DNA from: Chlorokybus atmophyticus
Lineage: Eukaryota > Streptophyta > Chlorokybophyceae > Chlorokybales > Chlorokybaceae
Direction of reading: 5' to 3'
Length of the DNA stretch: 64,000 bases
NCBI GenBank assembly: GCA_009103225.1
Contig: RHPI01000401.1
Span: 1 to 64,000, forward strand
The position numbers and the translations under genes were made by a program. This document shows positions 54,444 through 64,000 of this stretch, in pieces. The notes under the pieces were generated by a model, which was given only the letters and a program-made list of their open reading frames with translations, searched no databases and was not told the origin of the DNA. The stretch's first letter is position 1; each line of letters starts with the position of its first letter.

Positions 54444-57400
54444 GTAAAAATTGTCTGCTGTCGTCGAAGTTGAGTGCAATGTCTTTGTCTATGTGTTTTG
54501 GGCGCAGCTGACAGCAGCTGTGCTTGTAACAGAGTGGTGGCTGTGAGAACCAGGAGAACGTGAATCCACACACCACACAGGGCAACTGCAACACGCGGAG
54601 TGCACTTGCACCAGCCGTGCCCCTGCAGCGGACAATCCCGGGCCCATTCACAGAGCACAGTGTGCACTAACAGAGCGTGGACAACATGGCATCTACGGGC
54701 TCGCAGCATACGAGGCCTCAGATAACTGGTTGCAGCCAACAGTATGCTGGAGGTCCGAGGGCGCCTTATATTAGGCCTGTTTATTATGGGTGGTGTACAC
54801 CTTATCTTGTTACTGAAACCGGTACTGTGTTGAATTAGCAGCAATCAAGCATGTGCAGTGGACTAGTGCCTTTATACAACATGAACGCTTGTGCGGACAA
54901 TTTATCCTGTGTGCAGGTCAGCGTTTTAAGTGCATGATATGTTGGCCAAGGCTGTGAGCTTGATTGCAATGTGTGCGCTTGTATAATGATGGCTCTTTAT
55001 GAAAACACGAAAGTATGTGAGACAGTGAGCCCCATGCAAGATGTGTTAACAGCATGGGAGTCAGAGAGGGTTGGCATGCTGAGTGAGCTGGCGACTACTG
55101 CAGCTGCATTAGCAACGGCCAGGGGAGACAACAATCAGTTAGCGATGAGGCTTGAAGAGTGCGAGTCTGCAAGGGGTATTCTGCAGATGCAGTTGGAGGA
55201 TGCAACAACGGAGTATACTAGTGCACACTCTGACACATTAAGTGCGAGTCCACAGAGCTCTGGTGAGCAACCAAGCATGCGTGTAGTCCCTCATCTACAT
55301 GGGCCCAGCTGTTGTGAAGTTAGTCAGCGGCTAGAGAAGGTGGGTGAGCAATCATAGTCCCTGGTACGGGAGCTGCAACAATGCAAGGCTAGCGAGCGGT
55401 GTTTGCAAGAGAAACTTGAGGGCTTGTATACCAAGGCTGCCAACGATGGCGAGATGCACCAGGGTGAAGTGTCGCGCTCGAGGGAGACTTTGCTCCAAGA
55501 GGGGCTGCACTTGCTGCTGCCAGCAATTGGAGGTGAGTAAGCATTGTCATGTGCAACATGTTGCAATGCATTGCATGCATAGCAACATGTTACCTTAAGA
55601 ACAATTGTTCGGTTGTATGAGTTGAATGCACAGTGTGCGGACTTGGCATGGAGTTTGGCAACGGCGCAAAGCCTGGCAAATTCTAACACGACAAGTGAGT
55701 GCCGAGAGGCATAGGTTTTTAACCTGGAGCAGCATGTGTGTCGCCTAAAGGATATGCTGCAGGTGCACACTATGCATGAACTTGCGTAATTCACATGCCT
55801 AACAGCAGCGTGCTGTGTACCTTGCATGTTGTCGCTTAATGGCTGCAACATTGGCAAGGGACTCAGCATGACTTGGCTGATGCAGGAGCTATTACTCAGG
55901 ACCTGCAAGGCAGAGCGTTGGGATTAGAGCAGGTGGCAACAGACAGCAAGGGTCACGTGCAGCCGCTGCAGCAGCGGGAACAATCCGTTGCCAGTCTGCA
56001 CGATGCACTCGAGGCGCTTCAGTCTGATTAAGCAGAAGCTGATGGCATGCAAGCTTGGCATTGACAACAAGTTAGAGAAGAGGAGCACCTGACATTGCTG
56101 CGGAGTGTGGCCATTGAATGCACACATGGCGAGTTGCCACATGAACCTCTGCTGTACGTAACGTGGCAGCTGCAGTCCCCCGGAGCAAACATGTGAAGAC
56201 GATAGAGGTCAGCAAGCTATACCATCTCAGCAACAGCCAGCACAATAACCTGGTGCGTACTTGCAAGAAAGTTCTGCAATTAGCACTGTTTGTAATCACG
56301 GGCACAAAAAGTTTTACCGTTGCAGCATCCTGGGGTGCTCCTGACTTGGTCAGCTGCTTTCAGATAAGTGTCTTGGTTTTGTGAAGTCGGTTGATGGCAC
56401 GCCCGTGCTTGATGGCTTGCTTTTTGATTTCCATGATCTTTAGATGGTCTGAAGACCATGGAAATCAACTTATCTTAAAGCAGCTCACCAAGCCAGGAGC
56501 ACCCCAGTATGCTGCAATGGCGACATACCATGAAATTCCGCTCGCCATATTCACAGAGGACGGGAGTATGCGCAAAAGAGACAAGTTAAAGTTTCTAGCG
56601 GACCTGGCATCTACTTGCCCTCGTGCACAACTACACAAACACCCTGCTGGTGTTGAATGCATCATAGCATAGGGCATGTTTGTCATCAACAAAGGTCCTG
56701 TAAGCAGTGGTGTGGAGACCATGCATGACTACTTGGCTCAAACAATGCGTACCTCTCTGCTGCCACGCCTCTTTAACCCAAGCGTGCGATCATTACACTT
56801 GGTGTTTAATGACCCTGCACATGCCACTGGAGTTAAAAGTAATCTACAAGCATCGCGCGACAATGGGACTGCGCGGACAAGCAGGACCTTGACGCCGCAA
56901 AGTGAGGTGCCACGGTCTTGGCGTGACTTGCTGGCTGACAGAGGCTTGAAAGCAGCCTCTGCAACTTGATGACGGCTCACCTCTGCGAGATCGAGTCGCA
57001 CCCTACTTGTGGACAGAGCTTCATCATAGCAGGCGGATCATACCACGTAGAGCTTAAAAACATGGCGAGGGTTGTCACCTGCACAGCAGGAGGCATTCGT
57101 TACGAAGTCAGTTCGCAATGCCAATGCAATCACGTTGAAGCGAACAGCCGTGTGTGGCAGCATGCACACCGTTGTGGGTTTGACACTGTACTCATCTACT
57201 CTCCGGACACAAATCTGTCCATAATCGGCATGGCTGCCCTGGAGCAGTGGCAAGACCCATGAAGGCAAGTTTTTGTGCAACTTGCATTGAGTTCGAACAG
57301 CTTTGCAAGGCCACCATTCCTGCACTCGTCCAGACTGAATCTGCAATTTGTCACACATGCCACAGACACATTAAAGAGCACCAGCGTGCCAAGTTCCTGC

Positions 57401-57633
57401 TGTTGTTTTTCGCTGACATAGGGTCGGACTACACCTGTTACTTACTTTGCTGGCATTAGTGAACACTTCTACTGGTCTGAGGTCCTATGCCGAGAAACAA
57501 AGTTTATCTCAGGAGGTACAAACCTTGATGAAGCCGGAGGGACTGCATTGCTGCTGCGCCTCATTGGTTGCGCCTATTATGCCAAACACAAGGTGGTCTT
57601 CCCTGCGTCGCAAAATTTACATGGTGACTGACA

Positions 57634-59398
57634 AGGGACTGAGGGACTGACGGGTGCCTGACCCTGCCTGACCCTACCTGACGTAATGAATTTGTCCATA
57701 AAGGGACTTTTTGGGACGGACGTTACTATCAAGCAACGTATACCGACGGCAAGCGGTCGACCAATAAGTACAATTGACGGCGGCCTGCCTGTGACGGCAA
57801 CACCGCACAATAAGGTGACGGCCGATTGTCAATCGTCCCATTTGCGCGATGGCGTTCTATTTGTATAGCTGATAAGTCACGTTTTGGTCACATATAGTGA
57901 CGGCCAACCGTCGGTCATACCCTGACTGTCGAAAAGTATGCGCGACGGCCTGCCTACTTTGGCAAGCCAGTCACCGTTTGTCCCTATCATGTGACCTTAC
58001 CGCGCACTTGACGCGGCGGCGACCTACTTATTGTGTGTCAAGTATGATAAGCAAGTGACCGCCGGTCCCTAAAGGTCGGCAAGTCGGGACGGTGGTACCG
58101 GCCGGCAAGTAAAGACGCTAGTACGATGCAGCCGCCACACTATGTCAATTGTACGAATAGTGCCATTGTCGAAACAATGGCACTATCGTACCATTGGTAT
58201 GGTACGATAGTGCCATGGCGACAATAGTACTTTCGTACCATTATAATAATACGATAATGCCGTTGCGAGTCATGATTCGATAACGCGTTTGAATTACTTG
58301 GGCTGCCCAAGTTATTCAAACGCTTTACGGCTTCAAGTTGAACAGAGCGTTGCGGGCGGCGGCGGCAACCGCTATCAGTAGGTGAGTTTGGTTGCTGTCA
58401 GATGTTGTACTACGCGCAACACCGCATGCCATCTAACCACCCTCCTTGCCTTAGGGCGGCCATGCCAGGCCAGGCTAGGTCAGATCAAGATTGGCGGCGG
58501 CAGCGGCGGTGGGAAAGGAACGGCGGCGGCGGAGCTGGAGCGGGCGGTGCAGGAGCCGCAGCTCAGTACAAGGGCAGTATTAGCAGCAGTACCTGAGGTA
58601 GTAGTAGCAGTAGTGGTAGTGGTAGTAGTAGTGGTAGTTCATGTTAAGAGTATTCCTACATACGATCAGCATCGACCCTCCACACAGGAGTAGAAGGTCG
58701 TAAGGACGAGCACTAGGTCCGGACTTAGCAAGATGGCATCGTCGGACCAGACTCCGGACTCCAGACTGGAGCCTTACTAACTGCTTCGTATCTCCGCGTA
58801 TACTTACTCATATTAGACGTGTGAGAGCTTGTTGAAAAGCTCTGATTGCAAGGAAGACAACACAGCTTAGAGCGCGTCAAAAGGCTGAGTATAGCTTACG
58901 CAGTGCTTGAAAACGTAGACGTGTGTGTAACTGGCTAGTATAAGAACCAGCGGACAACTTGTAATAGATGAATGTGATGTGACTTGTGTATGCTCTGGTG
59001 GCGGTAGCTCTGTCTCTGTGTGTCTATGCTTGCCTCAACTACATGTGCATGCTAGTCCTTCAACAGTTCAGTTGTACTAGCAGCAATAGTAGCTCAGTAT
59101 ATTACATTGTAATTTATTTACTTTTGTTTTTAATTATTTGTCACGCATTCTTGCACAGCTGATGACGACAATCACGTGTGACACTCAATCAAAACTGAGC
59201 GATACAAGCAGGTACCTTTAAGAGTACACATCATTAACGATAGGTACCTTAAGGTACCTGATAGTTTCGCTCAGTTATCGTACAGTTGCCGGTACCTAAC
59301 TGATAGGTACCGATTAATTACCTGTTGGTTAGGTCAAGTCCCCTTTGCTTAATTTGTTGAGTACCTGACAGGTACCTATTAATTAGGGTCTGTCCCTT
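57634..59398. mobile_element. palindrome-rich insertion in the PIN/CXC pseudogene
   Basis: Non-coding DNA that interrupts the pseudogene. It contains repeated GACGGCC words, a 40-base palindrome, GGTACC-centred palindromes (59215-59330) and a GTAGTAGTGGTAGT run (58598-58637). Possible short inverted ends are AAGGGACTGAGG at the left and the complement of AGGGTCTGTCCCTT at the right. No transposase is seen; a non-autonomous DNA element is inferred. The boundaries are approximate. Confidence 0.45.
58177..58216. repeat. near-perfect palindrome, 18-base arms
   Basis: ATGGCACTATCGTACCAT and its exact complement flank TGGT. An overlapping hairpin AGTGCCATTGT/ACAATGGCACT lies just before it. Confidence 0.93.
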
Positions 59399-60119
59399 AA
59401 TGCAGACGGCCGCCAACTGATGGTGACGGCCGTTATGCTCAGGTCCCTGTATTGAGATCGCCGGTAGATAAAAGGTCGACAGTCTAATAAAGTATCCTCA
59501 GGTGCAGGGCCGTTGCCAATATTCAGTCGGCCGGCAGGGGAAACATTTTGCGACGTGCATACAGCAGCGCTGCTAGCATCCTCCACGACTGCAACAGTGT
59601 ATCAGCACACAAGGATGACGTGCCATCTTCACACAAGTAGTTGCGCAGAATTTAAACTGTCATTCGGTGAAACTGCGGACTACAAGGAAGACATGCCTTG
59701 AGCAACATCACTGGAGCTACATGCCAGACGCAGCATCCGGGTGTTAAGCATGCGGCTACAGATGTGTGTGAATAAAATGAGGATGCCATTACTTGCTGAG
59801 TATGGGTATCTCCTCGCTAATGGAGTGTACCGGGCTCAGCAGGACACAGAGGAGAGCATGCAAGCCACCAAGATGCGGGCGCAGCTAATTATGCATGGAT
59901 GCAATTGCAAGAAAAACAGGTGCACAAGACACTGCAAGTGCAAGAAGAATGGGACTGCCTGTGGAGCTGGCTGCGGGTGCTTTAACTGTCAGAACATTAA
60001 AAAGACAGCACCCCAAACCAACCATGCGGCCCTTACCGCAAGCGGATGACACAGACAGTGACAGCTCTCATGGTGAGTCCGAAAATGACTTAGAAAATGA
60101 GCCAGCTCTACAGCGTTAA

Positions 60120-61200
60120 GTAGTAGACCACGGCTCCTCGGATGTAGATGAGTGATTCGACGTGCATGCAAGGCTCGCGCAAACAGAAGACAGAGACATA
60201 GCTGGGTAAACATGTACACTTGTCAAATGTGTCAACGACCAGACGCACATGCTCTGGAACCAACCATGCATTCTCAGCCCGATATTCACCACACTGGCAT
60301 TTCAACAGGTTGACACAACACTGCCAGCACCCACATATGTACACACACTCAACAAAATCCACACCACACACACCCTAACATGCCTATACATGGTTACAGC
60401 CTATGCATCAGGCAGCACCACAAACTCGTGTGCACCGTGACATGGGCAAGTGCGGCCCAGTCTTGGTGTGGCTGGCAGCGTGATCCCGGACGCGTGTACC
60501 CACTGGGCGCTCCATGCAAGTCCAGCCAAGGCGCCGCCCTAACCACCATTGCAACTCAAGTCAACTAACAGATCAATACAAATTCACAAGCACACTGCAT
60601 ACGGCACAACAGCAGGCACACAAGCATGCAATGTGTAGTCACAATTGGGACGCAAGCTAACCTGCAGCTGAGTCGTCACCCATTTAGAAAATGGCGCGTG
60701 CAAGTGGCTCCCCGTAGCCCAGGTGCTCCACATATCAGGCAGGACAGGACTCCAGCGCTCAGGGTTCGGCTACTCAGCATGCGCTGTGATGGCCATCTCA
60801 AATCCATTACGAAAGTTGAGGTGCAGAGTCTCCAGGTTGCCATCCTCCATCTCACGAGGCCATATCATCAGCCCCGGTAATGTTACTTGCAGGGCAGAGC
60901 TATGTTCAGCATGGCTCCACACTGCTCACCAAGCGCTAAACAATAAACCTGCTAACACATTCGCATTAAAGTTGCAATAACCTGTCGCATGTCGCGGAAG
61001 CAGGAGTTTGTGTCCCGCGTGGACGGATACCTTGATGGCCGATGCTCATTACGCGCACAATCAACAACAGGGGCGTCCTTCACATCTATCAGAGTAGACC
61101 CACGATGCTGAGGCGCCGCACGCCGACCACGTGCATTTGCCACCATTGCCACCAAGTCCATGACGGCGGCAACGGCCGCGTTCTTCGGGCGCTCATCAGT
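60120..61200. other. no certain gene
   Basis: Mostly non-coding. A minus-strand frame at 61240-60952 (VMDLVAMVANARGRRAAPQH, RYPSTRDTNSCFRDMRQVI) reads like protein and may be an exon of an element gene broken by the adjacent poly-C run. No family recognised. Confidence 0.35.
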
Positions 61201-61219
61201 CACAACTCTGGCGCCCATG

Positions 61220-61222
61220 CCG

Positions 61223-61256
<34 letters not shown>

Positions 61257-61260
61257 NCCC
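61220..61260. repeat. poly-C run with one N
   Basis: An almost pure C tract of about 40 bases containing an ambiguous base. Its length is unreliable in the assembly. Confidence 0.95.
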
Positions 61261-61783
61261 CAACAGAAGTCCCGGCCGCCACCCGCGGTATGCCACCAGC
61301 TATGGCGGCAAAATTCTAGATGCGCGGGAGCACACCGCTTGACGTTAAAGGACCATGAATGGTCCGTGCCTTCGGGCCGGGATTTTGCCCTGCTTAGTGA
61401 AATCGGTGGATCATGTATGGTCCAGCTGTCATTGACAGTCGGACCATACATGGGACCGTGCATGATCCAAATCTCACGTGAACGGTCCCATGTTTTTTTG
61501 GGGTCGCACCATGTTTGGTCCGGCCAGTTGCCGGTCGCATCAGGACTAGGTAAGAGCCAGCCAGCGGACCAGGGACTTAATCATGAATATGTACTGATAA
61601 CAATTATTACTGGTCCGGCCAGCGGACCATTGAATCCGCAATGTTTATTCAAAACCATCAGAGTTTGTTGCAAATGCAGGAAAAGTGCTGCGTTTTGAGC
61701 CGACGTCACCGGCCGCGCTCGGCCTGCGGGGCGGCAGCGCATAAGGCCGTGGCGTCTTAGAAATGATTAGTGAAGAACACATG

Positions 61784-61862
61784 CGTCCACCGAGAGTCGA
61801 ACCCAAGACCTTTGGAATATAAACACGACACCCTAACCACTAAGCTACATGCGCACGTACCG
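61784..61862 (-). ncRNA. tRNA-like sequence with Pol III A and B boxes (SINE head or tRNA pseudogene)
   Basis: On the minus strand TAGCTTAGTGG (61848-61838) fits the A-box consensus, and GGTTCGACTCT (61803-61793) nearly fits the B box at a normal tRNA distance. The acceptor and anticodon stems pair poorly (two acceptor mismatches), so a working tRNA is unlikely. Confidence 0.55.
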
Positions 61863-62887
61863 GTGGGGATAGCGTAGTACTTGCATTGTCTCGACGGCCG
61901 CTTGGCGACTGTTGGCGGCGGAAATTGCACAGGAAGTCGGCGTTGTGAATTGACAGGCCCATAGGCAGTGCATGCGCTATCAATGTGCATAGGCTGTACC
62001 AGTATTAATCAACGGTATTACATTGTTTTTGGTTATTAATGATGACAGCCGCAACTCGGCGGCTACCGAGGGTTGTGAAACCACAATGCATTGTTGGGGG
62101 CTGTCCTTAATAATGTAACCTTGTCAGGGGTTGTCCATATCCTGCTTGCGTGCGCATACACACACCTACATCTTTATATATGTAAGCGTTTGTGAATATA
62201 TATGCATACGTTTACATGACATAAATACCAAAACCGCATTGCGGCACCAACAGAGGTGTTTACTGGATTTCTTGGACACAATGCTTGATTAAAGTTGCCA
62301 ATCATTCTGCGGTCTCATCAGAGGCTATTATAACAAGTGACGTCATTGATGTATACTTTTTATACATATGTATATGAGACATACTTTGTATACGGCTCAC
62401 CCCCAAGTACTACTGATATAACCATTTAGACCTGCATATTCATGCGTATAAGAATAGATTCGTTTATGACACATGCTGACATTTATATATATTATAAGAC
62501 ACCTATATGCATTACAAGATATATATATCATACAATGACGTATACACATATATAATGTTCATATATACGTAGATACTTGAATAAACGCATAGAACATGTT
62601 AATGGTGCATGTTTACAAATTTTTGCAAATACACGTACGGTACTATGAACCATGTTGATTGCATAGGCAGCCCCTTACAGCTTAATTGACAGCCGGCCGG
62701 CTGTCAATCAGCCGCCGACCATTTGCGGCTATCCACTTGCGGCTGTCCACGGTGTATAGCCGACGTCGGTGCGGCTTGTCAATTAACACGTTAAGTGCAC
62801 AATGTGCAATCAGGCATGTAGGCAATCTACTGTATCTTACGTAGGTTATTGCTACCTACTCATAATAGCCACAGGGCCGCGGTCACT

Positions 62888-63509
62888 GGTCCGTGCCGCA
62901 CCGTACATGGTGCGGCACGGACCGTGCGGCACAAAGTACGGTGCGCGGTACAGTCTACCCCCGTTAAAAGACTTCGCTTTAAGGGAATAACCCCGCTAAG
63001 ATCATGGATTATATAAAGACCAATGGTTTTACAGGCAAATATCTTCGGTTAGTGGAATAGTCTTGTACGTAATAAGACTAAGGAGAAGGCTTGAAAATCT
63101 AAGTGGGCTCAGTCTTGTAACGGGGTAATACCTTGTTAATAGCATGATTGTCTTGTTGATATTTGAATAATTCTACAAAGCATTAAGTTCATTTATTGTA
63201 TTGTATGGTTTAAAGGAAATATGACAGTGAATTTTGTTACGTCAGCAAATGATGACGTGGCTTGAAATTATCGGTCGATACCCCCATCAACAGAATATAT
63301 ATTCTTTAAACAATTAAAGAATATACAAGCTTATAAGCGCCAAGAGAATAACCTCGTTAGTGGAATAACAAGCTGAAAGGTAAACGTGATGCTTATAACG
63401 GGGTTAGACTGTAGTAGGGCCACAGGACCGCGGGACCGCACCTGGTTCGCATTCAGGGCCAACGTACATTACTGGTCCGTGCCGCACCATGGATGGTGCG
63501 GCACGGACC
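62888..63509. repeat. two copies of a 36-base palindrome
   Basis: Palindromes with the same 15-base arm GGTCCGTGCCGCACC lie at 62888-62923 (centre GTACAT) and 63474-63509 (centre ATGGAT). Further GGACCATG words follow up to 63660. Confidence 0.92.
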
Positions 63510-63950
63510 ATGCGTGGTGCACGTCGCCAGCCATTCACGGGCCGCGGGTCCCAGAACGGACCAGGAACGGTCCGTCCCCCGCGGACCAGGTAGTTCTGGC
63601 TGCGGGACACGGACTATGCATGGTCCGCGGGGTCCGTGAAAGGACCATGCATGGTTCTTCAATGTCAAGCCGTGTGGAGATGACCCAGCGCAGTGAGCGA
63701 TAACTCCAACACTATCACCATGCTTGCGTTACTGACCCCGCAACAAAGCGAATGCCATCATACTGTCGCCTGTGCATCGACAGACGTGTCATCACCGCGT
63801 CTCAACCCACATCACCACCACCGACACTCTTAAACGCGAGTAAACGACATCAACACACGACGGCCATCAACCGGCTGACTGACAAGACGCCATTGAGTCT
63901 TGACCGGCATTAACTGGCTGAAGAAATAGAATGCCTTGCGCGCGCCCCCC

Positions 63951-63960
63951 NNNNNNNNNN
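63951..63960. other. short N gap
   Basis: Ten Ns within a C-rich stretch. This is an assembly gap. Confidence 0.99.
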
Positions 63961-64000
63961 CCCGCCCCCGGCTGCAGACTGTGTCAGTATTGGACATGCG

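Larger units (their letters stand above)
54971..60049 (+). pseudogene. decayed gene with coiled coil, PIN-like nuclease region and CXC domain
   Basis: One plus-strand gene is traced through exons with five or more in-frame stops. The coiled coil spans 55030-56140 (ESERVGMLSELATTAAALAT, EQHVCRLKDMLQ). TAG is at 55355 and about 55709, TAA at about 56029, TGA at about 56060. Then come FLADLASTCPRAQLHKHP, TAG at about 56670, and GMFVINKGPVSSGVETM and LHLVFNDPAHATGVKSNL. A shifted frame at 56966-57600 follows, with SRVWQHAHRCGFDTVLIYSP, TNLSIIGMAALEQW and LLRLIGCAYYAKHKVVFPA. At 59790-60000 PLLAEYGYLLANGV leads into a CXC domain (CNCKKNRCTRHCKCKKN, CGAGCGCFNCQN). I recall the same order (PIN-like Asp-rich core, EYGW, CXC tail) in multicopy proteins of corals and other invertebrates. 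An insertion splits it at 57.6-59.4 kb. Confidence 0.65.
61332..63675. mobile_element. putative non-autonomous element with inverted ends and GGACCATG palindromes
   Basis: The left end ACACCGCTTGACGTTAAAGG (61332) is matched in inverse by the right end, where CAATGTCAAGCCGTGT closes at 63675. Both are followed inward by a GGACCATGNATGGTCC-type palindrome. The interior holds many variants of this palindrome, an AT-rich centre (62150-62650) and no transposase. The size of about 2.3 kb and this structure suggest a foldback or MITE-like element. Confidence 0.5.

Noticed and set aside
2375-56670. Stop-codon reassignment (TAA/TAG read as Gln, as in some ulvophyte algae)
   Set aside because: Repeated in-frame TAA and TAG in element genes suggested it. 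However, about 1800 codons of callose synthase and 639 codons of RT contain none, and TGA also appears in frame in a decayed gene.
61784-61862. Functional tRNA gene
   Set aside because: The acceptor stem has two mismatches when aligned to the T arm and the anticodon stem does not pair.

Overview
The window is eukaryotic nuclear DNA. Coding stretches are split by many short GT-AG introns. It holds long tandem and dispersed repeats, TTAGGG telomere-type repeats, several transposable elements, and three N tracts (about 518 bases at 49681-50198, 10 bases at 63951-63960, single Ns at 36959 and in a poly-C run near 61257). The one clear host gene is a plant-type callose synthase, so I infer a green-lineage alga. 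A Kangaroo-like retrotransposon with an inverted recombinase gene, an arrangement I recall from the green alga Volvox, points the same way. The species cannot be named from the sequence.

0-13.4 kb: a transposon-gene cluster. On the minus strand lies a CACTA (En/Spm) Tnp2-type transposase in more than a dozen exons. It is followed, in the same gene or an adjacent one, by an NSD-like PHD finger and a Ulp1-type cysteine protease. Divergent from it is a three-exon gene encoding a zinc finger, a Tudor-like domain and a phage-type C5 cytosine methyltransferase. Convergent with that gene is an OTU-protease domain fused to a retrotransposon Gag. The stretch ends in a 1.1 kb tandem array.

13.4-27.7 kb: low-confidence genes, repeats in inverted arrangement, a many-exon unknown gene, decayed LTR-retrotransposon pieces (Gag, pol-related fragment, aspartic protease), an interstitial TTAGGG run and an AT-rich repeat.

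27.85-34.4 kb: a Kangaroo/PAT-like tyrosine-recombinase retrotransposon. Its RT-RNase H is on the minus strand and its three-exon recombinase converges on it from the plus strand. Split direct repeats flank it, with one extra repeat unit.

34.4-45 kb: an inverted pair of paralogous unknown membrane-type genes, another unknown gene, and a 0.78 kb duplicated exon segment. 45.0-52.4 kb: the callose synthase in 12 exons. 52.4-64 kb: a possible bZIP-like gene, a decayed gene with a PIN-like nuclease region and a CXC tail that is interrupted by a palindrome-rich insertion, and a second palindrome-rich element containing a tRNA-like Pol III box pair.

Taken together, mobile elements here carry an unusual set of accessory functions: DNA methyltransferase, chromatin readers, SUMO/ubiquitin-type proteases and site-specific recombinase. 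Several are damaged by in-frame stops, while the methyltransferase, the RT and the callose synthase are open.
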